Below are positions 20,614-29,158 of a stretch of 64,000 bases of DNA, piece by piece. The stretch is from CAMYOC01 sp963704875 (GTDB lineage Bacteria; Pseudomonadota; Gammaproteobacteria; Steroidobacterales; XN24): the NCBI GenBank assembly GCA_963704875.1, contig CAVPIA010000008.1, forward strand, positions 434,001-498,000, in the 5' to 3' direction. Position numbers and translations under genes: made by a program. Each line of letters starts with the position of its first letter. The first letter of the stretch is position 1. The notes beneath the pieces are model-generated. The model had not been told where the DNA came from, did not search any database, and saw nothing but the letters and a program-made list of their open reading frames with translations.

Positions 20614-21092
20614 GCGGCCGCCAGCGTTACTGGCCCATACTGCTTTTCTTCCTGCTTGCGCTGTCGCTGGAAGTCGCGCCGATGCCCGAATCGCTGGCCC
20701 CCTGGCGCCCGCCCTGGGTTGCGCTGGCAGTCATCTACTGGTGTATGCATCAACCCGGTCGTTTTGGCGTCGGGATCGCCTGGCTGATCGGATTGTTGCT
20801 CGACGTCCTCAAAGGCGCGGTTCTGGGTCAGCACGCGCTTAGCCTCGCGGTCGCAGCCTATGTGACGATCAAGCTGTGCCAGCGACTGCGCGTATTCCCG
20901 ATCTGGCAGCAGGCGATGGCCATCAGTCTGATTGTCGCTGTGCACGAGTTCATCGGTTTCTGGATCGACGGTATGACCGGGACACTACAGGGCGGGCTGT
21001 TGCGTCTGGCCCCGATTGTCAGCTCGGTCCTGGTCTGGCCATTCATGAGCCTGGTGATCGAGCGGCTGATCACACCAATGATGAGGCGCTAA
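20610..21092 (+). CDS. mreD: Rod-shape-determining protein MreD
   Basis: A 160-residue multi-pass inner-membrane protein (about five helices) of the elongasome. Typical segments are the N-terminal YWPILLFFLLALSLEVAPMP, the PPWVALAVIYWCMHQPGRFGVG loop, and GLLLDVLKGAVLGQHALSLA. The ATG at 20610 overlaps the mreC TGA (ATGA), indicating translational coupling. It ends 4 bases before mrdA. Confidence 0.93.
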   Translation: MSGRQRYWPILLFFLLALSLEVAPMPESLAPWRPPWVALAVIYWCMHQPGRFGVGIAWLIGLLLDVLKGAVLGQHALSLAVAAYVTIKLCQRLRVFPIWQQAMAISLIVAVHEFIGFWIDGMTGTLQGGLLRLAPIVSSVLVWPFMSLVIERLITPMMRR

Positions 21093-21096
21093 GGCA

Positions 21097-22953
21097 TTGG
21101 CTACGCGATTAAAGGACCACTGGCGCGAGCAGCGCATGTTCCTCGCGCGGGTGATCGCCGGCGGCGCGCTGGTTGTCGCGCTGACGCTGTTCGTGATGCT
21201 CAGACTGGTCGATCTGCAGGTGTTTAATTTTGAGCACTTCAGCGAGTTGTCATTCGGCAACCGGGTGCGCATCGAAGCGCTGCCGCCGACCCGCGGTCTG
21301 ATCTACGACCGCAACGGGGTCGTGCTGGCTGAGAACCTGCCTTCTTATCAGCTCGAGATGATCCCCGAGCAAGTGACGGACATCAACGGCAGTCTGGAGG
21401 CACTGGTCAGTCTGGGGCTGCTGGACACGGAGGAGCTGGAGCGGATCCGTGGCGACATCCGACGTCAGCCCAATTTCCGGCCGATCGCGCTTCGCTATCG
21501 GCTTAGCGAAGAAGAAGTCGCGCTGTTTGCGGTGCGACGTCAACAATTCCCCGGTATCGATATCCAGGCACGTTTGATCCGCCACTATCCCTACGGCTCA
21601 GTGGCGGTGCACGCGCTCGGCTATGTCGGCAGCGTCAGCCAGTCGGATCTGCAGCGTCTCGAGCCGGGCGAATACGCCGGCACAACCCATACCGGCAAGA
21701 TTGGCGTCGAGTTCGCTCAGGAGGACGCGCTTCACGGGGCGGTTGGCTATCGCCAGGTGCTGGTCAATGCCCAGGGCCGGATCCTGCAGGAACTGGAGCG
21801 GGACAGCCCCCTGCCTGGCGCGGACATCCGACTAACACTTGATCTCGAGTTACAGCTGACAGCCGAGGCGGCGCTCGCCGGGAGACGCGGCTCGGTGATC
21901 GCGATTGATCCACGCAACGGCGAAATCCTCGCGCTGGTCAGTCAGCCCGGCTATGACGCCAATCTGTTCAGCGCCGGGATCTCGACACGCGATTATCGTG
22001 ATCTGCAGCAGGATCCCGACATCCCGCTGTTCAACCGTGCGTTGCGCGGCCTGTATCCGCCAGGCTCGACCATCAAACCCGTTATCGGTCTGGCCGGATT
22101 GCATTTCGGTGCGGTGGCGCCGTGGCAGCGGGTTTATTGCCTTGGCTATTACACCCTGCCGGGCAGCACTCACCGTTTCCGTGACTGGAAGCCACAAGGG
22201 CATGGGCCGGTCACGCTGAACGACGCAATCGCGCAATCCTGTGATGTTTATTTCTACGAACTCGCGCTAAAACTCGGCATCGACAACATGCATGATTTCC
22301 TGGCCAGATTCGGGCTGGGTCATCGGACCGAAGTGGATATCCCGGCAGAAAAAGGCGGCACCCTGCCCTCGAGACAATGGAAGCGGGATAATTTCCGCCG
22401 CCGCGAAGACCAGGTCTGGTTCCCGGGCGAAACCCTGATTACCGGTATCGGCCAGGGCTATCTGCAAACCACGCCGCTGCAGCTGGCGCAAATGACCGCA
22501 GTGATTGCCAAGCGGGGCCAGGGCTATCGTCCGATGCTGGTCTCTGCGGTCACCGATCCGTCCACCGGCGAGACCATCGAGTTTGAGCCCCAGGCCCTGC
22601 CGCCAGTCGAGGTGAGTGATCCAGCCCACTGGGATGCGGTGATCAATGGCATGGTCGAAGTGATGCATGGCGAGCGGGGCACCGGCAGGGCCGCAGCAGC
22701 CGGTGCCAGCTACCGGATGGCGGGCAAATCCGGCACCGCGCAGGTGGTAAATATCGCTCAGGACGCCAAATACGATGCCGAAGAACTGGATGAGCGACTG
22801 CGCGATCACGCCTTGTTTATCGCGCTGGCGCCGATGGAAGATCCCGCGATCGTCGTCTCAGTGGTGGTGGAGAACGGCGGTAGCGGCAGCGGCGTCGCCG
22901 CACCAATCGCCCGGGCCGTACTGGACAACTACCTGCTGCGGGACAGCCAATGA
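21097..22953 (+). CDS. mrdA: Penicillin-binding protein 2
   Basis: A 618-residue class B PBP, the DD-transpeptidase of cell elongation. One N-terminal anchor helix (about residues 20-42), a dimerisation/pedestal domain, then the transpeptidase with the active serine S324 and lysine K327 in GSTIKP, the SCD motif (SxN position), and KSGT near 548. TTG at 21097 with AAGG just upstream follows mreD closely; an ATG at residue 14 is the alternative. Its end overlaps rodA (ATGA). Confidence 0.95.
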   Translation: MATRLKDHWREQRMFLARVIAGGALVVALTLFVMLRLVDLQVFNFEHFSELSFGNRVRIEALPPTRGLIYDRNGVVLAENLPSYQLEMIPEQVTDINGSLEALVSLGLLDTEELERIRGDIRRQPNFRPIALRYRLSEEEVALFAVRRQQFPGIDIQARLIRHYPYGSVAVHALGYVGSVSQSDLQRLEPGEYAGTTHTGKIGVEFAQEDALHGAVGYRQVLVNAQGRILQELERDSPLPGADIRLTLDLELQLTAEAALAGRRGSVIAIDPRNGEILALVSQPGYDANLFSAGISTRDYRDLQQDPDIPLFNRALRGLYPPGSTIKPVIGLAGLHFGAVAPWQRVYCLGYYTLPGSTHRFRDWKPQGHGPVTLNDAIAQSCDVYFYELALKLGIDNMHDFLARFGLGHRTEVDIPAEKGGTLPSRQWKRDNFRRREDQVWFPGETLITGIGQGYLQTTPLQLAQMTAVIAKRGQGYRPMLVSAVTDPSTGETIEFEPQALPPVEVSDPAHWDAVINGMVEVMHGERGTGRAAAAGASYRMAGKSGTAQVVNIAQDAKYDAEELDERLRDHALFIALAPMEDPAIVVSVVVENGGSGSGVAAPIARAVLDNYLLRDSQ

Positions 22954-24086
22954 TGATGCTCGACGAACCGCTGGACCGGCCACGCCCGATCTCGGTCGCG
23001 CAACGCCTGCTGACCGGTCTGCATCTGGACGGTCCTTTGTTGTTCGGCATCCTCGCAGTGTCCACCTTTGGCCTGTTTGTGCTTTACAGCGCCGGCGGTC
23101 AGAACACGGATCTGTTGCTGCGTCAGGCGATACGCATTGGTGTGGCTGTGATAGTGATGCTGATCATTGCCCAGATACCGCCAAAATTCCTGCGCATGTG
23201 GGCGCCGTGGCTGTTTGTGATCGGCATCGTGTTGCTGGGCCTGGTCTTGATCATGGGCGAGGTCGGCAAAGGCGCCCAGCGCTGGCTGGATGTCGGCGTG
23301 TTGCGTTTCCAGCCATCAGAACTGATGAAGCTGGCCGCGCCGATGGCGGCAGCGTGGTATCTGCACGAACGGCCCCTGCCGCCAAAGTTCTCCGAGACCC
23401 TGATCGTGGCAGCTCTGGCGGTGGCGCTGCCCGCTGCCCTGATCGCACGACAGCCGGACCTTGGAACCGCACTGCTGATTGCGGCTTCGGGGTTGATTGT
23501 GATCCTGCTGGCAGGCCTGTCATGGCGACTGATGATCATGTCGGCGGTGCTGGCCCTGGCCGCTGCGCCGCTGTTGTGGTTCAACATGCACGAATATCAA
23601 CGCCAGCGCGTGCTGACGTTTCTCAACCCGGAAAGCGATCCGCTCGGCTCGGGATATCACATCATCCAGTCGAAAATCGCTATCGGTTCAGGGGGTATAT
23701 TCGGCAAGGGCTGGCTGAACGGCACCCAGGCACAGCTCGAATTCCTGCCGGAGCGCGCCACCGACTTTATATTCGCGGTGCTGGGCGAAGAATTTGGCCT
23801 GTTGGGTCTGTGCAGCCTGTTGCTGGTGTACATCTTTATCGTCCTGCGCGGTCTGTATATCGCGACCCAGGCCCAGGACACCTTCGGCCGCCTGCTGGCC
23901 GGTAGCATCAGTCTGACATTTTTTGTGTATGTGCTGGTCAATACCGGTATGGTGACCGGTCTCTTGCCGGTGGTCGGCGTGCCCCTGCCAATGGTCAGCT
24001 ATGGCGGAACATCCATGGTGACCCTGATGGCAGGTTTCGGTATCCTCATGTCGGTCCATTCGCACAGGAAACTGGTTGCACAATGA
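22950..24086 (+). CDS. mrdB: SEDS peptidoglycan glycosyltransferase RodA
   Basis: A 378-residue SEDS-family membrane protein with about ten helices that polymerises lipid II in complex with PBP2. Conserved blocks: GAQRWLDVG, FQPSELMKLA, ARQPDLGTALL, the periplasmic GWLNGTQAQLEFLPERATDFIFAVLGEEFG segment beginning about residue 254, and PLPMVSYGGTSM. Starts with an ATGA overlap on mrdA and ends in one with mltB. Confidence 0.95.
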   Translation: MMMLDEPLDRPRPISVAQRLLTGLHLDGPLLFGILAVSTFGLFVLYSAGGQNTDLLLRQAIRIGVAVIVMLIIAQIPPKFLRMWAPWLFVIGIVLLGLVLIMGEVGKGAQRWLDVGVLRFQPSELMKLAAPMAAAWYLHERPLPPKFSETLIVAALAVALPAALIARQPDLGTALLIAASGLIVILLAGLSWRLMIMSAVLALAAAPLLWFNMHEYQRQRVLTFLNPESDPLGSGYHIIQSKIAIGSGGIFGKGWLNGTQAQLEFLPERATDFIFAVLGEEFGLLGLCSLLLVYIFIVLRGLYIATQAQDTFGRLLAGSISLTFFVYVLVNTGMVTGLLPVVGVPLPMVSYGGTSMVTLMAGFGILMSVHSHRKLVAQ

Positions 24087-25084
24087 GTCAATCCCAAAAT
24101 CCATTGACGGTGCTCTTCGCGCTTGTTGCGGCCGTGTTCCCAGTCGCCGGATTCGCTCTCGACACCTCGAGACCGGAGGTGATTGCGTTCGTGGAAATGA
24201 TGTCCACTGAACACGGCATCAGCAGCGAACAGACGCTGCTGATTCTGAACCAGGCGGAAACCCAGCCGCGCATCATCGAGGCCATGAGTCGACCGGCCGA
24301 GAAGACCAAACCCTGGTTCGAGTACCGGCAGATTTTTCTGACCGAGAAACGCATCGCCGAAGGGGTCGAGTTCTGGAATGCCCACCGCGAGGATCTCGAG
24401 GCGATCAGCGAGCGTACCGGGGTTCCGCCGCAGATAATCGTCGGCATCATCGGTGTGGAAACGTTTTTCGGCCGCATCACGGGCTCATATCGGGTCCTGG
24501 ATGCGCTGGCGACTCTCGCCTTCGACTATCCGCCACGCAGCAAGTTTTTTACCAGCGAACTGGAGCAATTCCTGTTGTTGACCCAGGAACAGAGCATCGA
24601 TCCACTCACGGCCAGTGGATCATATGCCGGAGCAATGGGCAGCCCGCAATTTATCTCGAGCAGCTATCGGGCCTATGCCGCTGATGGGGATGACGATGGC
24701 CGGATCGATCTGTGGAACAGCTGGGCAGACATCTTCGCCAGCGTCGCGAATTACTTCAAAGCACATAAATGGCAAGCCTTCGAACGCGTGGTCGCGCCGG
24801 TCACCGGCACCGTAGACCCAGGTCTGCTATCAAACGGTCTGCGATTGGACCGGACCGTAGCCGAATTGACCGCCGCCGGCGTGGCGTTCGATCACTCCGG
24901 CGACACTGGCGACAAGGCGATGTTGTTCATGCTTGAGCAGGAGACGGGCCCGGCGTACTGGGTCGGTTTCCAGAATTTCTACGTCATCACCCGCTATAAC
25001 CGTAGCAACATGTACGCCATGGCGGTCTACGAACTCGGACGCGATATCGCCGCACGTGTAGATGATGGCTCGACGCCGGACTGA
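24083..25084 (+). CDS. mltB: Lytic murein transglycosylase B (MltB family)
   Basis: A 333-residue soluble-type lytic transglycosylase (SLT2 family) that cleaves the MurNAc-GlcNAc bond forming 1,6-anhydroMurNAc. An N-terminal hydrophobic segment (LFALVAAVFPVAGFA) with no lipobox cysteine suggests a secreted periplasmic protein rather than a lipoprotein. Catalytic glutamate E126 lies in IIGVETFFGRITG; AMGSPQFISSSYR and DLWNSWADIFASVANYF are family motifs. Overlaps rodA by ATGA; rlpA begins 23 bases before its stop. Confidence 0.92.
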   Translation: MSQSQNPLTVLFALVAAVFPVAGFALDTSRPEVIAFVEMMSTEHGISSEQTLLILNQAETQPRIIEAMSRPAEKTKPWFEYRQIFLTEKRIAEGVEFWNAHREDLEAISERTGVPPQIIVGIIGVETFFGRITGSYRVLDALATLAFDYPPRSKFFTSELEQFLLLTQEQSIDPLTASGSYAGAMGSPQFISSSYRAYAADGDDDGRIDLWNSWADIFASVANYFKAHKWQAFERVVAPVTGTVDPGLLSNGLRLDRTVAELTAAGVAFDHSGDTGDKAMLFMLEQETGPAYWVGFQNFYVITRYNRSNMYAMAVYELGRDIAARVDDGSTPD

Positions 25085-25904
25085 CCCAATATGGATCTTT
25101 GCCTCGCTGGCGCTGTTTGCCGGTTGCGGCACAACTGGCAAACAGGACCGGGCGCCAAAGCGTCCTCCCGACGTTTCCTCGGTTCCTGACGCGGTACCCC
25201 GCGCCGAACCGCGCAGCAAACGTGGCAATCCCGATTCCTACGAAGTGTTTGGCCAACGTTACTACGTCATGGACTCGGCATCCGGCCATGTCGAGCGGGG
25301 CGTCGCATCCTGGTACGGCGAGAAATTTCATGGCCGGCTGACATCAAGCGGCGAGCCCTACGATATGTATCTGATGACCGCCGCCCACAAAACCCTGCCG
25401 CTGCCAGCCTATGCTCAGGTCACTAATCTGGACAATGGCCGCACTGTAGTGGTCAAGATCAATGACCGCGGTCCATTTGTCGGTAACCGGGTCATCGATC
25501 TGTCCTACGCCGCCGCCGCGCGTCTGGATATGTTGAGAAAAGGCACCGCGATGGTCGAAATCAGGGTAATTGAACCCGGAGACAAGAAAGCCGGCCGCAA
25601 AACGCCCGCACCGCCTGCCCCATCCGCGTTGGCGGTACCAGGCAGCGGGGCAGGCTCAAGCGCCGCTGGAGAGCCCATGTTTGTTCAGCTGGGGGCTTTC
25701 GCCGAGGATCAGAACGCCCAATCGCTGGCTCAACGCCTGCGTCAGCAGGGCGTCGAGGATGTGCTGGTGCGCGAGGATCAAAGCAACGGTCGCCGGCTCT
25801 ATCGGGTGCGCGTCGGTCCCGTCAGCAGCGTCGAGTATTTTGACTGGGTCGTGCAACAGGCGGCCATGCTGGGGATCAATGACGCCCATCTGACGCCGGA
25901 ATAG
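25062..25904 (+). CDS. rlpA: RlpA-family septal ring lytic transglycosylase
   Basis: A 280-residue predicted lipoprotein: the signal sequence ends in the lipobox LFAGC. The double-psi beta-barrel spans about 75-170 (GVASWYGEKFHGRLTSSGE, NGRTVVVKINDRGPF with the catalytic-type aspartate, RVIDLSYAAAARL). A C-terminal SPOR domain (about 205-278, PMFVQLGAFAEDQNAQSLA) targets denuded glycan at septa. Known homologues cut naked glycan strands. Its 5' end overlaps mltB by 23 bases. dacA follows after 96 bases. Confidence 0.93.
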   Translation: MMARRRTDPIWIFASLALFAGCGTTGKQDRAPKRPPDVSSVPDAVPRAEPRSKRGNPDSYEVFGQRYYVMDSASGHVERGVASWYGEKFHGRLTSSGEPYDMYLMTAAHKTLPLPAYAQVTNLDNGRTVVVKINDRGPFVGNRVIDLSYAAAARLDMLRKGTAMVEIRVIEPGDKKAGRKTPAPPAPSALAVPGSGAGSSAAGEPMFVQLGAFAEDQNAQSLAQRLRQQGVEDVLVREDQSNGRRLYRVRVGPVSSVEYFDWVVQQAAMLGINDAHLTPE

Positions 25905-26000
25905 ACGGCTACTCATCTCGCCGCTCAGACGTTAGACTTGGCGGCCTGACGACATTTTTTCGCCATAATTTTTCGCTGATAAAACAGATCCCTGGAAACC

Positions 26001-27158
26001 ATGCCAAGCAAGCGAAGCACGGGCGTCCTGCTGTTCGCCCTCAGCGCCCTGTGCGCGATCCCTGCCATCGGCGCCACATTGCCGCCGGTGCCCGCCCCGC
26101 CTGATGTAAAGGCAGCCAATTACCTGCTGGTCGACTATCACAGCAACAAGGAACTGGCGGCGAAAGACGCGGATGCGCCGGTGGAGCCGGCGAGCATCAC
26201 CAAGGTGATGACCGCCTATGTGATATTCCGCGAATTGGCCGAGGGCAATATCACGCTGCAGGACACAGTGACCATCAGCGACAACGCCTGGCGCAAGAGC
26301 ATGGGGACCTCGAGGATGTTCCTGGAGCCTCGCACCCAGGTGACCGTCGAACAACTGCTGCAAGGCATGATCATTCAGTCCGGAAATGACGCCAGCATCG
26401 CGCTGGCCGAGCACATAGCCGGTACCGAAGAGACCTTTTCCGCGCTGATGAACGCTTACGCGGCGGAACTGGGACTGCAGAACTCTCAGTGGCGCAACAG
26501 CACCGGGCTGCCGGATGAAGGCCATTACACAACGGCCAGGGATCTGGTAATGCTGGCACGCGCGGTGATCAGCGAATTCCCTGAGTACTACCGCTGGTAC
26601 TCGCAGCCGTCCTACACCTATAACGGGATCAGCCAACCGAATCGGAACCGGCTGCTGGGTGACGGCTCCGGGGTTGACGGCATGAAGACGGGCTGGACCG
26701 ATGCGGCCGGCTATTGCCTGCTCACCTCGGCGCAGCAGGAAGATCGCAGGCTGATCTCCGTGGTTTTGAATAGTCCGAGCGGCAGAACTCGGGTAGCAGC
26801 CAGCAAAGCACTGCTGAGCTACGGCTTTCGCTTTTTCGAAACCCACAAGATCTATGGCGCCGGCGAAGAAGTTACCCGCGAGCGGATCTGGAAAGGCGCG
26901 GTCGAACAGGTGGGACTGGGCCTGCAACAAGACCTCTATCTCACTGTGACCCGCGGTCGTTATCAGGATCTGGCGGCAACCATGGAAGTGCAGATTCCGT
27001 TGATGGCGCCAGCAAGTACCGCGCAAGCGGTTGGCAACATCACTGTTGCGCTGGACGGTGAAGCGCTTGCGCAACGACCGCTGTTCCCGCTCACCGACGT
27101 AGACGAGGGCAATCTGTGGCAGCAAATGTCGGATTCAGTCCTGTTGTGGTTCGAATAA
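26001..27158 (+). CDS. dacA: D-alanyl-D-alanine carboxypeptidase (PBP5/6 type)
   Basis: A 385-residue class C low-molecular-weight PBP that removes the terminal D-alanine of pentapeptides. Signal peptide of about 25 residues (SALCAIPAIGA), SxxK at S65-K68 (SITK), SGN in IQSGNDASIA, KTG in DGMKTGWTDAAGY, then the PBP5 C-terminal beta domain and an amphipathic anchoring tail (WQQMSDSVLLWFE). Completes the peptidoglycan cluster; DUF493 and lipB follow on the same strand. Confidence 0.95.
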   Translation: MPSKRSTGVLLFALSALCAIPAIGATLPPVPAPPDVKAANYLLVDYHSNKELAAKDADAPVEPASITKVMTAYVIFRELAEGNITLQDTVTISDNAWRKSMGTSRMFLEPRTQVTVEQLLQGMIIQSGNDASIALAEHIAGTEETFSALMNAYAAELGLQNSQWRNSTGLPDEGHYTTARDLVMLARAVISEFPEYYRWYSQPSYTYNGISQPNRNRLLGDGSGVDGMKTGWTDAAGYCLLTSAQQEDRRLISVVLNSPSGRTRVAASKALLSYGFRFFETHKIYGAGEEVTRERIWKGAVEQVGLGLQQDLYLTVTRGRYQDLAATMEVQIPLMAPASTAQAVGNITVALDGEALAQRPLFPLTDVDEGNLWQQMSDSVLLWFE

Positions 27159-27183
27159 CTGCGATCGCGGAGGTGCGTTGAGC

Positions 27184-27450
27184 ATGAGCGATGAGCAGAC
27201 CCTGCTCGAATTTCCCTGCGATTTCCCGGTCAAGGTGGTGGGGCGGTCAACCCCGGAATTCGAAACACTGGTAAAGCAGATCGTCGAGCGCCATGCCGGA
27301 CCGGTGGACCCCGAGCACATCCGCGGCCGGCCAAGCCGGGATGGCAATTTTGTCGCGCTGACCTGCCTGATTCGTGCGCAAAACCAGGCGCAACTCGATG
27401 CGCTTTATCAGGAATTGAGCGACAACCCCGACGTCCTGATGGCGCTGTGA
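27184..27450 (+). CDS. ybeD: YbeD/DUF493 family small protein
   Basis: An 88-residue protein with a ferredoxin-like, ACT-like fold in the family. Features: EFPCDFPVKVVGRSTPEFE near the start and DALYQELSDNPDVLMAL at the end. E. coli YbeD lies between dacA and lipB, the same order as here. GGAGG at 27169-27173 serves either the ATG at 27184 (spacing 10) or a TTG at 27178 (spacing 4). Its stop overlaps the lipB GTG. A regulatory role near lipoylation has been suggested for the family, but none is established. Confidence 0.9.
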   Translation: MSDEQTLLEFPCDFPVKVVGRSTPEFETLVKQIVERHAGPVDPEHIRGRPSRDGNFVALTCLIRAQNQAQLDALYQELSDNPDVLMAL

Positions 27451-28115
27451 CCAAAGCCCTGCCAGCGCCAAATGTGCGTCAGCTTGGCCAGGTGGACTAT
27501 GAGCCGACCTGGCGCGCGATGCAGCGATTTACCGAAAGTCGTGACGCCGAAACCGCAGACGAAATCTGGTTCCTGCAACACCCGCCGGTGTTTACCCTTG
27601 GCATGAACGCAAGCATGGACCACGTGCTGGCACCGGGCGACATCCCTTTGCTTCAGATCGATCGCGGTGGCCAGGTGACTTATCACGGACCGGGGCAACT
27701 TGTGGTCTATCCGCTGCTGGATATTGCGCGGCTCGGAATCACTGTTCGGGCGCTGGTTTCGGCGCTGGAGCAGGCAGTGATCCGCACTGCCGCGCTATGG
27801 GGCATCGAAGCTCGCGGCCGCCGGGATGCGCCGGGCGTCTATGTGGGGACATCCAAGCTGGCCAGCCTGGGTCTGCGCATCCGCAGGGATTGCTGCTATC
27901 ACGGGCTGGCACTGAACGTCGATATGGATCTGGAGCCATTTGGCCGCATCAATCCTTGCGGCTATCAAGGCATGCAGATCACCCGTTTTGCGGATCTGGG
28001 GGCAGACGTAAGCGTCGACCAAGTCAGCACCCGTTTGCGCCCTATCCTGCTCGATGAACTCGGCTTACCAGACATCGGGTTCAGTGACCCGGCGCAGCTC
28101 CAGGCGGATACCTGA
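27447..28115 (+). CDS. lipB: Octanoyl-[acyl-carrier-protein]-protein N-octanoyltransferase LipB
   Basis: A 222-residue transferase moving octanoate from ACP to lipoyl domains. Motifs: EIWFLQHPPVFTLGMNA, RGGQVTYHGPGQLVVYPLL, and the catalytic lysine/cysteine regions TSKLASLGLRIRRDCCYHGLALNVDMDL and INPCGYQGM. GTG start within the ybeD stop (GTGA). lipA, often next, is not downstream; the following genes face the other way. Confidence 0.94.
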   Translation: MTKALPAPNVRQLGQVDYEPTWRAMQRFTESRDAETADEIWFLQHPPVFTLGMNASMDHVLAPGDIPLLQIDRGGQVTYHGPGQLVVYPLLDIARLGITVRALVSALEQAVIRTAALWGIEARGRRDAPGVYVGTSKLASLGLRIRRDCCYHGLALNVDMDLEPFGRINPCGYQGMQITRFADLGADVSVDQVSTRLRPILLDELGLPDIGFSDPAQLQADT

Positions 28116-28330
28116 GCAGCGCTGCTGGCGGACCTTCGATGGCCAGCACAGCGCTGGAGCTACGCAGAAGAAGGATACCGGCACCACATCCCGCTGCAGA
28201 TCGCCAATTAATCGCAAGGGCAATCAATCGCAAAGCTTTCCCCTCCGGCACGGATGGCGTTTCTGCCGGCGACGCGGGCAGCGTGACCGGAACGTTGTCG
28301 ATGACAAGGCTGTCGGGCCGCCAGGATCAG
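28116..28330. other. Gap between convergent lipB and murU
   Basis: 215 bases with no credible coding sequence. A short palindrome CAGCGCTG follows the lipB stop, but no hairpin with a T-tract was seen on either strand. How the two convergent transcripts end is unclear. Confidence 0.4.
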
Positions 28331-29008
28331 CTAAGTCCCGTTGTCGCGCCGGTTGTCGCTCAGGCTGTCGCGCAGTGCGCGCAGACGATCCACGGTACCG
28401 ACATCCTGCCAGACGCCAGTGTGGATCTGCCCACTGACCCGGCCCTCAGCCATGGCGTCTGACAACAATGGTGCCAGCGCAAAGCGACCTGGACGACACT
28501 CCGCGAACAGGGCCGGACGATACAAACCGATGCCGCTAAAGGTCAGCCGCCGGCCCGGCGGCTGCGCGGACAAGCGCCCATGATGAAGGTGAAAATCTCC
28601 CTCGGGGTGATGCGCCGGATTGGGCACCATGAGCAGATGCGCCAGACTGTGCTCCGGCATCCTCAAAGCGCTCAGATCGACATCGCTCCAGACGTCACCA
28701 TTGATCACCAGAAACGGCCCTGAACCCAGCCTCGGCAGTGCCTGGAAAATTCCGCCTCCGGTCTCAAGCGGCGGTTCCCCTTCATTGGAAATGTGAATCT
28801 CCAGACCCCAGCGGTGTCCATCGCCGACCGCTGCGATCACCGCCTCGGCCAGCCAGCTGACATTGATCACCACCTGTCTGAAGCCCGCATCGGCAAGCGT
28901 CTGCAGATGCCACTCAAGCAGCGGTTTGCCAGCCACTGGTAACAACGGTTTGGGCACCGTATCTGTCAGCGGTCGCATGCGTTCGCCACGACCGGCAGCG
29001 AGTATCAT
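28331..29008 (-). CDS. murU: MurU-type MurNAc-1-phosphate uridylyltransferase (sugar nucleotidyltransferase)
   Basis: A 225-residue nucleotidyltransferase with the signature MILAAGRGERMRPLTD at its start, then PKPLLPVAGKPLLEWHL and the metal-binding INGDVWSDVD. MurU in Pseudomonas makes UDP-MurNAc from MurNAc-1-phosphate in a recycling bypass; similarity in length and its position beside lptD support that call. Other sugar-1-phosphate substrates remain possible. The ATG at 29008 starts exactly at the signature; a further ATG at 29089 would add 27 low-complexity residues. The kinase partner amgK is not adjacent. Confidence 0.75.
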   Translation of the reverse strand: MILAAGRGERMRPLTDTVPKPLLPVAGKPLLEWHLQTLADAGFRQVVINVSWLAEAVIAAVGDGHRWGLEIHISNEGEPPLETGGGIFQALPRLGSGPFLVINGDVWSDVDLSALRMPEHSLAHLLMVPNPAHHPEGDFHLHHGRLSAQPPGRRLTFSGIGLYRPALFAECRPGRFALAPLLSDAMAEGRVSGQIHTGVWQDVGTVDRLRALRDSLSDNRRDNGT

Positions 29009-29158
29009 CGCGCATCCCGGAGGGCTGCCGATATCGCTCGCAACATCATCGTCAGAGGTGTGTGAACTTCCTGCCCCTGCCATGGTCATCCAGTCCCGCC
29101 GTTGAAGGGTAAAGGCAAGTGTGCCATGTTAGCGCCACTTAACACCAAGGCCGCGAGA

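Noticed and set aside
25932..27125. Long minus-strand open frame under dacA (397 codons)
   Set aside because: dacA on the plus strand has signal peptide, SxxK, SGN and KTG; the antisense product has no domain or ribosome-binding site.
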